From contig JBBPTG010000190.1 of assembly GCA_038093975.1 (NCBI GenBank), positions 1 to 46,993 on the forward strand: 46,993 nucleotides of DNA. Reading direction: 5' to 3'. Every line of letters starts with the position of its first letter. Within the stretch, counting starts at the first letter, position 1. Positions 11,871 to 24,418 of this stretch are shown here, piece after piece. The notes under the pieces were generated by a model, which had not been told where the DNA came from, searched no databases, and was given only the letters and a program-made list of their open reading frames with translations. Origin of the DNA: Chalciporus piperatus. Lineage: Eukaryota > Basidiomycota > Agaricomycetes > Boletales > Boletaceae. Both the position numbers and the translations under genes were made by a program.

Positions 11871-13647
11871 ATGGCTAACTATCCAACGCATCCCTATGCA
11901 ACTATGCCGGACCGCCCTGATCACGAGCCAGACCAGACAAACGATGAGGATGGTGTGGGGAGGAAGAAGAAAACGAGTGGCAAGAGAAGAAAGGTCAACC
12001 ATGCCTGTCTCTATTGTCGTCGCAGTCATATGACTTGCGACGAAGGTCGGCCTTGCCAGCGGTGGTGCGCGCGACTTTGAAACCTCGGACTTGCTACTGT
12101 TCCTGAACACTCTTCTCCAGCATCAAGCGTGAAATCGGTCATCTGTGTCACGACGAGCAACGTCTCCCGAAGAACAAGCATGACGTGCCAGTGGTATCAG
12201 GCGGAACGGAACCCCCGAGGATCATACCCCGTACGCCATATGACTCCCCTTCCTCGGCTCTCGTTCACACCACATCCCACAGAGCCAGTGTACGGGAGCA
12301 CCACTATACAACACTCAACGAATACAAGTTGGCCCATGAACGTAACCCATAACACGTTCCTCTACCAGCCAGAAACACTTGGCAACGAGTTCTCAGTCCT
12401 CACGTATGTGTTCGATATGACCTCATCGGGCAGCGTTACCCTCATGCCTTTTTACCAGCGATTTTTTGGAGACACTCGACGATGGATCTTTTTTCACATC
12501 CCCTCAGACAGTGACACCTTCGCTCATGTCGGCACCATCATTCCCCGAGCCCGCGCCAGAGAACGTCACCACCACCACATTCGTCGCTCAACCTGCACCC
12601 ACCACCACCGAACCAGCTGGGAGTACAACCACCGAACCACAGCCGGCCCCAGCTGAGGAACCGGCACCTCCTCTTCTCCCTTCAGCAACTAAAACAGAAA
12701 AGTTCCTTCTCACCGCTGCCGATCAAGAGTCTGGCTCGCGAGACGAACGCTTGAACCGCGTGATTAGAAGCAAGTACGAGGCAGGTCTCCTGAAGCCATA
12801 TGACTATGTCAAGGGTTATGCCCGCCTTTCGAGATGGATGGATCGAAAGTAGGCACACCCACGCTATCGTTTACAAAAACCGCTACTCAGCATGTCAAAC
12901 CCAGTGTTTCAAGACAGTCGAAACAGCAAATTCTACAACCCCTGTCCATCCTTCGACCAAAGTTCAGGGTGCGTCGAAACAACTTTGAACTGAATAATTA
13001 CTGCTCACGCGTCGTCAATAGGCTGTTGCTCAGTCTCTCCGGGATATCGTAAGCTCGACTACTCTGACACGGTCTGAATCCATCCTCAAGCCTTTTCCAT
13101 CACAGGACCTTGTCTTTATCGAAGAAGCCTTTGAACGCCTGTTGCTCGACTACGATCGTGTTTTCTCAGCTATGGGCGTGCCCGCATGCCTTTGGCGACG
13201 AACCGGTGAAATCTACAAGGGAAACCGCGAATTCACTGAGCTAGTTGGTGTCGACGGATACATGATGCGTGACGTGGGTCGCTTTTTTCTTGCAGATCGC
13301 TTTTTCCAAATTACCTTTAGGGCCGACTTTGCATATACGAGCTCATGGCGGAAGAGTCTGCAGTCAATTACTGGGAGGTTAGTATTTGTGAACGAAGCAA
13401 GGGGTTTGCATCTAACGACAGGCAGAAATACGGCCATGTCGCATTCGACTCGACTCAAAAAGCGGTGCTCACGTCGTGTGTGCTACGATTCAAACCACTC
13501 ATCAATACCTCATCGGACCGGAAGAAGATAACAGGCGAGGACGTCCTGAGCGAGGAAGGCTTTGTCAATTGTTGCTTTTCCTTCACTATCCGACGGGACA
13601 AGTGGGGGATCCCAAGTATGATTGTCGGTAACTTCATCAGATGCTGA
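11871..13647 (+). CDS. ERT1: Zn2Cys6-PAS transcription factor, ERT1/AcuK type (gluconeogenesis regulator)
   Basis: Nine exons in phase (11871-12064, 12121-12230, 12283-12403, 12459-12848, 12905-12968, 13022-13048, 13106-13273, 13321-13377, 13426-13647) encode 450 residues. The binuclear zinc cluster reads NHACLYCRRSHMTCDEGRPC then QRCIKR; all six cysteines are present only if the donor after TG at 12064 is used, which I chose for that reason. FLYQPETLGNEFSVLTDF and EKFLLTAADQ are family blocks. A PAS domain occupies the C-terminal third (AMGVPACLWRRTGEIYKGN, LCIYELMAEESAVNYWEKYG). ERT1/AcuK proteins bind promoters of gluconeogenic and non-fermentable-carbon genes; that role here is inferred from family. 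A Pro/Thr/Glu-rich linker lies at about residues 165-210. Confidence 0.9.
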
Positions 13648-13802
13648 CCCATGCTGGAGGGACAGAGAGGTGTATGAAGCAAAGGTGTAGATCTAGTGTT
13701 TTCTTGTTATGTATCTCACCGTTGGACGGTATGTTATAATTATATCCAGACAATCTTCCATTAGTTGCGGAGCAAATTGTCATCGTAACTACGTGATACA
13801 CT

Positions 13803-15833
13803 TCACTCGGCCATCTCTTCTGGTGGAGGGCCTTGTTGCTGCTCCTTTTCCTTGCGCGTAGCTTGTACGACGTCGTCAACACGGAGAAGCATGCGGGCTG
13901 CCTCGATCGCAGTTTTAAGTATTTGGATCTAGGGGGCGAGTTCAGTTACAAACGGCCGCGATGCAAGAGGGATCGACGCAACGTACCTTGACGCTAGCAC
14001 TCTCGTATAATCCATACGATTTCATGTCCACGATCTTCCCCGTCTCGCCATCCACGCCCCATGAGTGTTCTCCGTTCGCATGCTTGGCTCTCAGCTCCGT
14101 CAAAACTCTGATCGCGTTCCCTCCGCTGTTCTGCACGAGCGTTCTGGGAATGACCTCCATCGCATCAGCGACTGCTCTAAAGGGCCAGCCCTCGACGCCT
14201 GTCACGCTTCTTGCTTTCGCATGAAGTCCAACGCTGATTGCCATCTCGGTAGCACCACCTCCTGGAGCGAGAATGGGGTTGAAGTAGACATTGCGAGCAA
14301 CAGAAAGCGCGTCGGCGAGGTTACGGTCGATTTCGTTGAGAATGTCTTTCGAGGGCCCGCGAAGGAGAATCGTGCATGCTTTTGGGTTGGTGCAGCCGGT
14401 GAGGAAGGTAAAGTACCTGTGAGGGGGGGGTAGGACATCAGTTCTGGACGTGCAGTGCGTATGAATCCGTACTCGTCTCCCATCTTTTCGATGTTGAACA
14501 GGCCACATTGGGTACCGATATCAGATTCCCGGAGATCCTCGACTCGGTTAACGATGGTAGCGCCGACGGCTAGTGCGACACGATTGTTATCGGACTTGCG
14601 AACACGTCGGATGGCGGAAACATTGGCCCGCTCGAAGATGTGTTGGGCAATGTCTATGATCTACCGTGAGGCTTCAATGAATGTTATTACGAGAACGAAC
14701 CAACCTGAGATACCCTTCTCGGTGATGATGAGGTCGGGCTTGAATTCAAGTATGCGTTTGCACTGTGCGATCACTTGTTCCTCTTCCATCTCCTGTGCAC
14801 GGGCCCAATCGCTCTCCTTTGAGAACTCCATGTTCGTCTGACTTTCACCCTTTTTGTATTCCAGAGGACAGTCCAACAACATGATGCGGGGATTCTGTAT
14901 TCTCCGACGCATGTTGGGGTGGGTGATATCCTTGTTAAGGAGAACGCCATCCAATACTCTTGACTCTTCGATCGCTCCTCCTGCGACCTTCTCCACTCGG
15001 GCATATCGTTTAATATCGACGGTTTGGTGTCCATTTTCTTCCGCGGCGACTGTTCTGACGGCTTGAAGAGCGAGATGGCACATCAGGTCGGACCACCGGG
15101 CGACGAACTTGGTGCCGATTGAAGTTTTGATGAGGGATAGCATCTCTTCGTCGGAAGATGTGTTGATCGGAATAGAAATCCTGTTTATTATCTCTAGTGA
15201 TTCCTTGAGAGCCTTGTTGTACGCTGAGATGATCACAACGGGGTGAATGTCACGCTCGAGCTGAGAGAGTGACTGCGCAAGGATTTCACCAGCTAGGAGC
15301 AATGTCAGAGAGATTCGATTCGATTATATGAAACAGAATCCAGTGGAAAAGATACCTAGAATGATGACGCTCGTCGTTCCATCACCACATTCTTCATCCT
15401 GTGTCCGACTAAGCTCGATCATGTTCTTGGCTGCGGGATGTGCGACGTCGATCTCGCGCAAGATCGCGTTACCGTCGTTGGTTAACCTGTAAAACGGAAT
15501 ATGGTCGTGATCTCATGAAAGAAAGATGAAATCCGACGTACAAGATTCCGCCCATGGGATCCAAGATCATCTTCAGCATGGCTTTAGGACCCAAACACGT
15601 GCGGATAACATCGGCGATGATCTAGTTGTGGGTATCATACGGGTTGAGAAATGAGTGCAGCGAAAATGACCCGCTGACGAACCTTTGCTGCCGTGATATT
15701 CGACATCTGCGCCTTTCTGCCCGACTGCCTCTCGGGCGCGGTGTCTAGTATTCGAATTGATCAACGAACAAGAGAGAAGGTAGAATTGTTCCGCACTCAT
15801 AACAAAGACTGGGGTCTGTCCACCTGCTTGCAT
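13803..15833 (-). CDS. CCT3: Chaperonin CCT/TRiC subunit gamma
   Basis: Eight exons. Diagnostic blocks in order: [65 protein letters not shown] (GDGTT nucleotide loop with catalytic Asp), the gamma-type [52 protein letters not shown] and [12 protein letters not shown]. The protein is one of eight subunits of the cytosolic chaperonin that folds actin and tubulin. Length of roughly 550 residues fits the family. The stop at 13803-13805 faces the ERT1-like gene's stop 155 nt away, so the two are convergent. The ATG at 15833 gives [13 protein letters not shown], which aligns with the short N-terminal strand of CCT gamma. Confidence 0.97.
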
Positions 15834-16094
15834 CTTGCTTGGTTCGTTGGGTTAGATGCTAACTAGTAGTAACTAGTAGATGATGAAGATGTCAAGCACA
15901 AGTCGACGCGTTCATCTCTCCGTGACCATCATCACGTGCAATGTGACCGTTACTCTCAAACCCCTGAACGAAACACAACAGAAGAGGTCTATTACATTGA
16001 TCAACAACAGTGCGGACGAATATGATACACGGCGGGATGGATCAGCTTCGCTGACCTAGGTTCTAGTATTATTTGGTACAGACGAGGTGACGCC

Positions 16095-18772
16095 TCAAAT
16101 GTGCCAGTCCAAGCGATCAGCCCATTTCCCAGGCAAAAGCTCAGATATCTGTTCTACATCCTTGTCGCCTCTTCCGGAGAGACACTGGGTCAGAAAAGTT
16201 AACACACCCGAGAATCAACCATGGCATGCTGGGCACTCACGATGACAAGGTTGGTTTTCTTCGGCAACGTCTTTGCTCGTCTGATCCCTTCCCACACCGC
16301 GTGTGAGGACTCCAGAGCTATTCCAATTCATGTGATCAGTCGCTATAAATATTAAATGGTTGTCGACAGATTGACGACTAACCTGGGATGATGCCCTCAA
16401 GTTGCGTGCACAGACGGAATCCTCTCAGAGCTTCTTCATCCGTCGCAGCAACATACTCGGCACGACCGGTATCTTTCAACCACGAATGTTCTGGACCTAC
16501 ACCAGGGTAATCTAGTCCAGCACTGACCGAGTGGGTCTCGATAATTTGACCTGTCGGCGACTGAAGGATGTATGTTCGCACACCATGGAGTACACCAGGC
16601 TTGCCTCTGGCGAGCGTGGCACTATGGCGATCACCGTCGAGACCTGGAGGCCAGTTCAGAACCTGGTAACTTCGAGATGAACAAGCTATTCTCACCCTCT
16701 CCTCCTGCCTCGACACCGACGAGTTGGACACTCTTGTCCGGAATGAACTCGTAGAAAGAACCAATCGCGTTGCTTCCGCCGCCAACACAGGCAACGACGA
16801 TATCCGGGAGTTTTCCGATCGCCTCTTGCATCTGGGCTTTGATTTCGCGACCGATGACTTTCTGATAGTCTCGTACAATGGTCGGGAAGGGGTGTGGACC
16901 GAAACATGAGCCAATGAGGAAGTGGGTAGTGGCGAGGTTGGTAACCCAGTCACGCATGGCTTCATTTACAGCGTCTTTGAGCGTTTTCGAGCCGGATTCA
17001 ACAGGGATGACCTTTGAGGGTATGAGTGTTTGCGATGAGTCGGCAGAGGCTAGTACTTACGGTTGCGCCGAGCATCCTCATCCGGAAAACGTTAAGAGCC
17101 TGTCTGCGAACATCTTCTGAGCCCATATAGATCACGCACTCCAATCCGAAACGTGCGCAGACAGTGGCAGTGGCAACGCCATGCTGTCCAGCTCCCGTCT
17201 CAGCAATAATACGTGTCTTCCCTAGCCTCTTGGCAAGAAGGATCTGTAATCGTGGTCAAACGGGAACCACCCGAAAGACGAGCAATACGACGCACTTGAC
17301 CGACGGCATTGTTGATCTTGTGCGATCCCGTGTGGTTCCTGACGAACAGGGTCAGCTTCCTATTGTGCTACATTGCAGTTACACTCACAGATCCTCTCGT
17401 TTCAACCAGATCTGAGCACCGCCAGCATGCTTCGTAAGACTCTCGGCGAGGTAGAGTTTTGAAGGGCGGTTCATGTAGCCATAATGGCTCTCGAACTCAG
17501 CCCAGAAAGACGGATCGTTCAATGCAGCATTATGAGCTTCCTCAAGCTCGATGAGGCAGTCAAAGAGTGCCTCTGGAACATACTGGCCACCGAACTGACC
17601 GAACCGTGGGGGGAGGATGGTGTAGCCGATCGGTCTCTCGATTCCCTGGACAACTGGGAAATGGTACAATGAAGGGTTTTGAACGTCGGTCGTGCTTGCA
17701 ACGGGTTGCCCTTTGAGGGTAATCTCCCTACAGAATTCCTCGACCACTTGAGGAACCTGATCAATGGGCGCTTCTTTCATGATTGTGACGAGCCGACTTC
17801 CAACCACAACTCCATCTGCTCCAGCTTCGACTGCGGCGTCGAAATGGGCACGGGTGGCGACTCCAAAACCAACGGCAAGCGGGACAGTAGTGTGTTTCCG
17901 AATACGAGCAATAATATCCGGGAGTTCCGAGTTCATTATGCCTTTTACTGAAGAACCTGTGGTGCCCATCTTTGAGACCTGTGTTAGATGTATTCCACAA
18001 GACAGATCAAGAGCCCACATACACGCGAGACAACATAAATGAAGGTGTCCGCAATCGAAGCAAGGAAGGGGAGTCGAGTGAGAGACGTTGATGGGGCTAC
18101 AAGTGGGACATACGAAAGGCTGATGGGCGTCAATTGCATCCTCGACGGTCGAGACTTGGTCTCCTTACCTAGCCTTTGCACACTTCTCGCGTAGAGTGAA
18201 CGCTTCCTCCGGAGGAACATCAACCATGATGAATCCATTTGCACCTGAATCCCGTGCGTCTTGAATAGCCTTGTCCTCCCCGTACGCGAGAATGGGGTTG
18301 TAGTAGCCTGGGACGGCCTCATCAGCAGAATGCGCTGCAGAGTGATACACCGATGGGCCTACCCATGAGAAGCACTGGGGCAGTCAAACCTTTGGTTCGA
18401 GCTTCTTTCACCTGCGAGAGGATCATGGCATAGTCAATTCCGTTCTGAAGGGCGATCTGTCGGGCAAGTCAGAGCTGTCGGGATGAACATCTATGGGAGT
18501 GATTACCAGATTCGTTTCCTGGATGGCGTGTCCGTCAGCGATGGGGTCCGAGAACGGCACTCCGAGTTCGATGATGTCCGCTCCACCGGCCTGCATGGCC
18601 AAAAGCACTGGGACCGTGTCCTGGGCCCTTGGGTAACCGGCGGTGACGAAGGTGACCAGCGCATGACTACCCTGCGAGATAATATTGTTACTGTCATCCC
18701 AGTGATATCACAGGCTGGACATGTACAGACCTGCGCCTTCTTGGCTTGGAATACCGCTTTTATCGCGTCCAT
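16095..18772 (-). CDS. TRP5: Bifunctional tryptophan synthase (alpha-beta fusion)
   Basis: Twelve exons code for about 700 residues, the fused alpha-then-beta form of fungi. Alpha domain: [33 protein letters not shown] (the catalytic Glu of ELG and Asp of ADG), [16 protein letters not shown] and GTTGSSVKG. The linker leads to the beta domain: [33 protein letters not shown] with the PLP-binding lysine, [30 protein letters not shown] (phosphate-binding loop), [13 protein letters not shown] and the C-terminal [10 protein letters not shown]. It makes tryptophan from indole-3-glycerol phosphate and serine. The first exon is short ([14 protein letters not shown]) and the ATG at 18772 is the only suitable start. 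Its neighbour upstream on the same strand is an amino-acid N-methyltransferase, a context discussed under findings. Confidence 0.97.
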
Positions 18773-20399
18773 GGTTTGGATAGTGGTCAAGATGGAATGA
18801 GGGCGATGAGAAGTCGAGTCACTAGTTCTTATACTCCGAGCATATCGTGATTCGAAGCAGTGACTCGAAGCAATCATGATCAAGCGTTTCAAGTTCAGTA
18901 CAGACATCGGATGTATCATTGCGCCGACGTTCCAACACTTCAACCACACAGGACAATACTTTGTCACGGTAGAGCCCTTCACTGTTCCTCCATCATCGAC
19001 ATCCTCATTGTCCAACAACTAGTCCTGCAACAGGCGCACTCTGTTGTCATCCGACTAGGCCTGCGCAGCGACCACACGTGTTCCACCGTATCCCCATCAG
19101 CCTGCCCTATTACTTTGGTAAGCCTGTCCGGCCGAGTTGAATCACCGAGCCTAGTACCGGGCGTGGAGATAGACCAAGCAGACCAAGCAACAAGCAGTGC
19201 CTTTCATTTTCTCAACTAGGCACTTTCATCGTCTTCTCGGCGCACATTACGGTTTAAGGTTAGGTGGGTTCGATTATTCACCGACCGTATGTCCACTCAA
19301 GGGTCGAGTTCATCTGGATCGCATTCCCAGAGAGCGGCTTCCTTTCAATTCGTGAGAACTCACATCAAGCTTCTCGAGATGCTGATCGCTTTTTCTAGCA
19401 TCAAATCCACAGAAGTTCGGTGCGTTGGTGTCACTAAAATTGCGTGACCGGTCGTATGCCAACACGTCGACTGTCCATATGGTCGCCTTGCATAGCTTCG
19501 ATCGACAGGGCGATCAGAACCACTGGCCTGTCTACGGTCCGACATCATCTTGCCTACATGGAGATAGAGTGTTTTCCCAAGTACAAAGACTGTCGCCGTG
19601 TCCCTGGTATCCCCTTGTGGGGCCATCTTGCCGGATCAATGTTCCGAAACACCTTGCGAGTTGTCGTTCGGACAACTCTCACCGGTTGTCAACCCAAACC
19701 AACGATGAATCGGTGCATCAGAAACCTATGAACCACTCTGCAGATAGTGAACCAGCTGGAAGACGGAGTTGAACTATCCCCACGTAGTGCATCAACGGTC
19801 ACGTAATCAACAATACGAAGAACAAACATCTAACTGTCTTTGGGGTAAGCCGCATCAGTTACTCACTTATGGGCTTCTTGCCGTGCCCGTTGTCCACATT
19901 AGGGCGAACGAGGTCCTCCTTTCGTGGGTCGCACTCCCGGCAAATGAAGGCCGCGCTACCGCATCAGCGGAGTTGTCTATCGAGTTACTTATTCCATCGG
20001 TCTGTCGGAAGTTGGCGTTAGGGCTCCGAGCTTCGAAGCATTCGGTGTGAGGCCTCCAGTGATTCCACTTCCTTCCTGACCCCAAAACCGGGCTCCTCAT
20101 TAGTGTCCTCGCTCCGATAAATGTGGAAGCTGACACAATGACATTCGATGCGAATCTAAGCTCTCTGGTAAGGTCTTGGTTTGAGGCAGTGCACACATTT
20201 TGAGCGGCGCAAGTGTCGGCTGTTACCCATGTACAATGATGGATCTGGGCCGCTCAGGGGTTGTAAGACCTGGCCAGAAATCACGCAAAGCGAATCTTGG
20301 AGGTATTCAGACCTGCGCGGCTGAATATTTCATTATTTGACACTATACACAGTCCTTAGGTACGGTATGCTTGCTCCTCTGAGGAAAAAAATATTCTCT
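18773..20399. other. Long intergenic stretch, nothing recognised
   Basis: 1.6 kb containing the tryptophan synthase promoter and the 3' flank of the methyltransferase. Frames up to about 120 codons exist on both strands (for example 18860-19219 and 19425-19772), but they show no domain-like sequence, overlap one another and lack splice logic. No tRNA, tandem repeat or clear transposon end seen. A lineage-specific or non-coding gene cannot be excluded. Confidence 0.5.
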
Positions 20400-21645
20400 C
20401 TATATCCTCTCGCTCCACGAAAGGAGGGTTACAGTGTAAGTGTTGCCGTCAGACGTCCACTCCTTTTCGGGCGTCGCCTTGGCAGCTGACCAGAGGATCT
20501 GTCTTTCGACACTGCTGTATTTGTGGGAGAAGGCGAAGCGGATGAATTCGCCTTCGTGGACCATTACCTCTTGCCCGGGGGTGCGGAATCGCGTGTCGCC
20601 CAAGCATAGGTAATAAGCTTCGTTACGACCTTGGACCTTGACATGGGAAGGTTAATCGTAATAATTGCCCTCACACTTCAACCGAACTCACCTCATTGTA
20701 CTGAGGGCGATAATCAAAGCATGATGTATCGACAACGCCGCCAGCATCAAACAGTTTGTTCAAACTGCCTAGCGCGTTCATAGCAAAGCGCCGAGTAACA
20801 CCTCCCCTATCGCTGTACGCACGGCGAATATCGTCGGGATTATGTGACCTGCTATCAATGGCGACAATGAATCGGTCGTCGGCAGTGAGGACTTCTCCGA
20901 ACGAGCGAATGAACAGCGAAGCATCGCCTGCGAGCTCAAGTGTCAGGAAGCTATACCACGAGCAAATTGGGCACATTACTTCGAGTCATATTTCCGATGG
21001 AGGATCCTAGCCACAAGATGGTTCGTGGACAGCCTTGGGCTTGCGTGAGCCAGGCGCGTCCGTCATCGTAAGTACCCCACAGTCCCGCGAGGCTGACATG
21101 GACGTAGCGACCATGTAACTCGCCGAGGGTGCGGACGAGCTCAGGTTTATCCAAGTCAAGGGCGAGGTAAGTCACAGACTTCTTTTGAGCCTCGATCGCG
21201 TCAAGAATTAGGGAAGTCTTCCGCAAGGCGCTGAAGGTAATCAGTTATAGCTGGAAAGCGCAAGTGACGGTGATGTATCGTACCCAGCGCCTAGCTCAAG
21301 GAGGATTGAGCCATTAGGAATACAATCCGCGATCCGTTGCGCGTTCTTCGTTAGAATGCTAATCTCTAGGTTGGTAAGATAATAGTCGCTCTGGTAGGTA
21401 ATTTCCTCGAAGAGACGGAGGCCTTCTTCATCATAGAGCAACAAGCTGGGGAGTTCTTTCTCGTTGTAGGGACGAGACAGCCCGGCCACGACTTCATCGC
21501 GGATAGCGTGTTCGAGGCCGGTGACAGTTTCGGAAGTAGCCGTTGACCGGATGTCTACGATCGGGATGGTCACGGTAGACGCGGAGTGGGTGTTAACTTT
21601 GGAAGTAAAAGGGACTTCAATTGGGGGAGGGTAGAGTGCGATCAT
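20400..21645 (-). CDS. EgtD/EasF-type SAM-dependent amino-acid N-methyltransferase
   Basis: Four exons (21284-21645, 20975-21230, 20692-20934, 20400-20636) give 365 residues. Family marks in order: LPSLLLYDEEGLRLFEEITY, the SAM-binding ILLELGAGALRKTSLILDAI, TYLALDLDKPELVRTL, GLWGTYDDG, TILWLGSSIGNM, FIVAIDSR and a C-terminal FAFSHKYSSVERQILW. This domain N-methylates histidine (EgtD, Egt1 in ergothioneine synthesis) or dimethylallyl-tryptophan (EasF in ergot alkaloids); this is the stand-alone form, without the Egt1 sulfoxide-synthase half. The second intron (20935-20974) is only 40 nt and its borders are the least sure part. A TATATAAA lies 53-60 nt upstream. Substrate unknown; tryptophan synthase next door makes a tryptophan-related substrate an appealing guess. 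Confidence 0.88.
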
Positions 21646-22454
21646 CCTGGGCGGTGTGGGATTCGGTGAATCTGATGGGAGGCATAACCCCTTGCGCTTT
21701 ATATAAGTGCGACGTTGAGGTCGGGAATCGTGCACTGCACATCTAGATCTCTGCCCCTGTGGAAAGGGACACATTCATTGTATCTTCTGGGAAGTCCAGA
21801 TCTTGCCTTATGCAGGTTTCATGAACCCGGGCTAGTACCAAAGGCGTTCCTAGTGATGGACTCGTCGGCAAGTTGTTGCGGAATAACGTTTCGAAGGAGT
21901 AGATACTCCTTATTAGTTGCCACCACTCTCCGTTCCCAAAAGATATTAACAATCCATGGACTGTAGTCTGGGAGGTGGGATCGATGCACCTCCACTTTGA
22001 TCGATCGTGAGCAGGAAAACACTTGCATCGGCTGCCTGTTGCATACTTGACGTTATTGACGGCCAAGATTATGCATGCGACCCTACTAGTGGACAGTAAC
22101 TGAACTATGACCAGCTCGGAAGTGAACTGGTACCGCCCCAATTTCAAGTTCAAGGCCGAGCTGATCGGTTTACTACTTAGTTTGGTTATGCCGTCGGTGT
22201 TCAAACAATAGACCAACTTACATGGGGCGTTCTTTGGGCGTTCTCCGACTCGGACTCGGACTTTTCTGTAGCTATGCATTGGACCAAGTTTAACATTGTC
22301 AACGCCTGATCGTGAAGAGACGCAGCAAGGCTGTGTCCGATTTGAATACACGACGGACGGCCACATGGAACACCACACCACACACCCTACCCCCATCGCA
22401 GTCTAGCTCACCAGCATTCTTTCACTTTTTTCTTTTTGCTCGTTTGCAATCACG
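21646..22454. promoter_or_regulatory. Divergent promoter region between methyltransferase and MFS transporter
   Basis: 809 nt between two start codons facing away from each other. A 217-codon open frame on the minus strand crosses it, but is unlike any family I know and has no conserved start context; I treat it as chance. Shared control of the two genes is possible but rests on arrangement only. Confidence 0.5.
21698..21706 (-). promoter_or_regulatory. TATA-like box of the N-methyltransferase gene
   Basis: On the minus strand the sequence reads TTATATAAAG, about 53-60 nt before the ATG at 21645, a plausible core-promoter position for a short 5' leader. Confidence 0.5.
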
Positions 22455-24418
22455 ATGGAGACAGAGAAACTTTTTAATGATTCTGTACTCGTCCTAGACG
22501 CACCTTACAAGCATCCGGATGGGGTGGTCGTGATCTCGTACGACGACCTCCCATACCAGAACATTCCCGCTGTCGCGTTCGATGTAGAGAAGCCGGCCCC
22601 TCCCAAAGTGCCGCAGGCGGCACCGTTCCCTGATGGAGGATCGAGGGCTTGGTCTGTCGTAGCAGGCGTAAGTGGTTCTTGTATCCATGTCAGAGCTGAT
22701 TTAACCACCCGGAGCAGGCTGCGTTCATGTCTTTCGCCACGTAAGTGAATGGTCTTGCAGTCTCGAATTGAATGCTCAACCCCAGCTCTCAGCTTTGGTT
22801 GGGTTAACTCGTTCGGGGTAGGTGGTTTTGTTCGTTTCATTGACACGCGCGTCATCGCAACATCCAGGTATTCCAAACATATTACCAAATGAACACTTTT
22901 AAGAACGAGTCTGCGTCCAACATAGCTTGGATTGGGTCCACGCAATACGGTCTCATCTTCATTCCCGTATGTATCGTGCATATCATTTATTAACGAGCAG
23001 ACTAGAACATATTCCAAGGCACTATTCACAGGCCGATTACTTGACCTTGGGTATTATAACGGGCCACTCGCCATCAGCAGCGTACTTTACGTCATCTCTC
23101 TGGTGAGGAACCACGAGCTCTGTTCTTTCAGACTGTCTTTGAACTGTGAACACCAAGTTTCTCGTCGCCGAATGCAAGACATTCGTACAATTCATCTTAT
23201 GTCAGGGTGTTGCTACTGGGGTAAAGAACCACCCGCTTTAATTCATGGTTCAGCGGCTTAATTTCATTCAAGCTTTTCGCGGGGATGTTGTTTGGAAGTA
23301 CTCCCGCAATAGTCTCACATTGGTGTAAGCTGTCCTTGTTTCCTGCGCGTGCTCTCTCAGCTGTGTTAATCTGCCGAGCAGTCCTGAAGAAACGCTCCCT
23401 CGCGTTTGGTGTCCTCGCGATTGGATCGAGCGTTGGAGGCACCGTGCTTCCGATAGCAACACAACAGCTTCTGAACCATGTCAGCTTTCAGTGGACCATC
23501 CGGATAATGGCTTTCGTTTTGGCGTTTGCTGTTCTCATTGCCAATTTAGTTCGTCCTCTCCCATTGTCTCATCTTGCACTGGTTTGACGCCCTCCCAGTT
23601 GCTACGCCCTCGCTTACCGCCATCACAGATGAAGGGTGGGATGTTCAACTTCGCAGCGTTCTTAAATCCAGCATTCGCTTTTTGTGGTGAGATAATCTTC
23701 ACGACATCCTTGTCGAGACATCCATCACGTTCTCATTCACACGTCTGTTTCAGTTCTCGCTTACAATGTAGCATTCCTCGGTCTATTCGTGCCGCTCATC
23801 TACCTTGACCTCTCGGGGCAAGCTTCTGGACTCTCGCCGGCATTCACATTCTACCTGATCGCCATTGCAAACCTCGCTTCTTTGATCGGCCGTGTGTCGT
23901 CGGGGTTCCTCGCTGATAAATACGGAGCACTCAATACGTTGATCCCGTTTACGTTCGTTGGGGGCATAGTAACCTACGCATGGCCATATGCCACGTCAAA
24001 TGTCGGCGCACTCATCGCGGTTTCCATCATCTATGGCTGTGCCATTGGTGCGTTCGTTAGTCTTCTGCCGAGCGCCCCGGCGCGTTTGGGTGGAATGAAC
24101 GATGCAGGTAGAAGGTATGCCAATCACTTCCACGCATTCAGCATCAACGCTAATTCGAGGTATCCTCCCAGAATCGGCATGGCCATATCTTGCATAGTAT
24201 GTGCACCATGTGCTCGAAATACCTCCCGAATGCATCTCACTCAATTTCTGTAGGCATTCGGTGCAGCGGGTGGTCCACCTATTGCTGGCGCGATCCACTC
24301 ACAGTCCGGAGGATTCGCCGACGTGGGAGTTTACGCAGGCTCCGTCATAATGTTTGGTTGTGTCCTCCTTGTCATCACTCGACGTCTCGCTTTGGGACAG
24401 TGGCAGGGAAAATTCTGA
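22455..24418 (+). CDS. MFS transporter, monocarboxylate-transporter-like
   Basis: Twelve phase-checked exons encode 454 residues. After a cytosolic N-terminus of about 60 residues comes PFPDGGSRAWSVVAGAAFMS, the PDGGxxAW signature that opens helix 1 in fungal monocarboxylate-porter-like (MCH/MCT) MFS proteins. Other marks are FGWVNSFGVFQTYYQMN, IAWIGSTQYGLIF, SLAFGVLAIGSSVGGTVLPI, IGRVSSGFLADKYG (the loop between helices of the second half), MNDAGRRIGMA and AAGGPPIAGAI. About twelve membrane helices are expected in the plasma membrane. The family moves monocarboxylates, riboflavin or secondary metabolites, so the cargo is open. It diverges from the methyltransferase gene and precedes the dioxygenase, consistent with export of a product (inference). 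Confidence 0.92.

Noticed and set aside
12061..12120. Zinc cluster of the ERT1-like factor lacking its sixth cysteine
   Set aside because: This appears only if the earlier GT (after CG) is taken as donor; the GT four bases later restores QRCIKR in phase.
21743..22396. 217-codon minus-strand frame in the divergent promoter region
   Set aside because: Composition is unlike a protein family, it crosses the promoter region of two well-supported genes, and no splice-consistent partner exons are seen.
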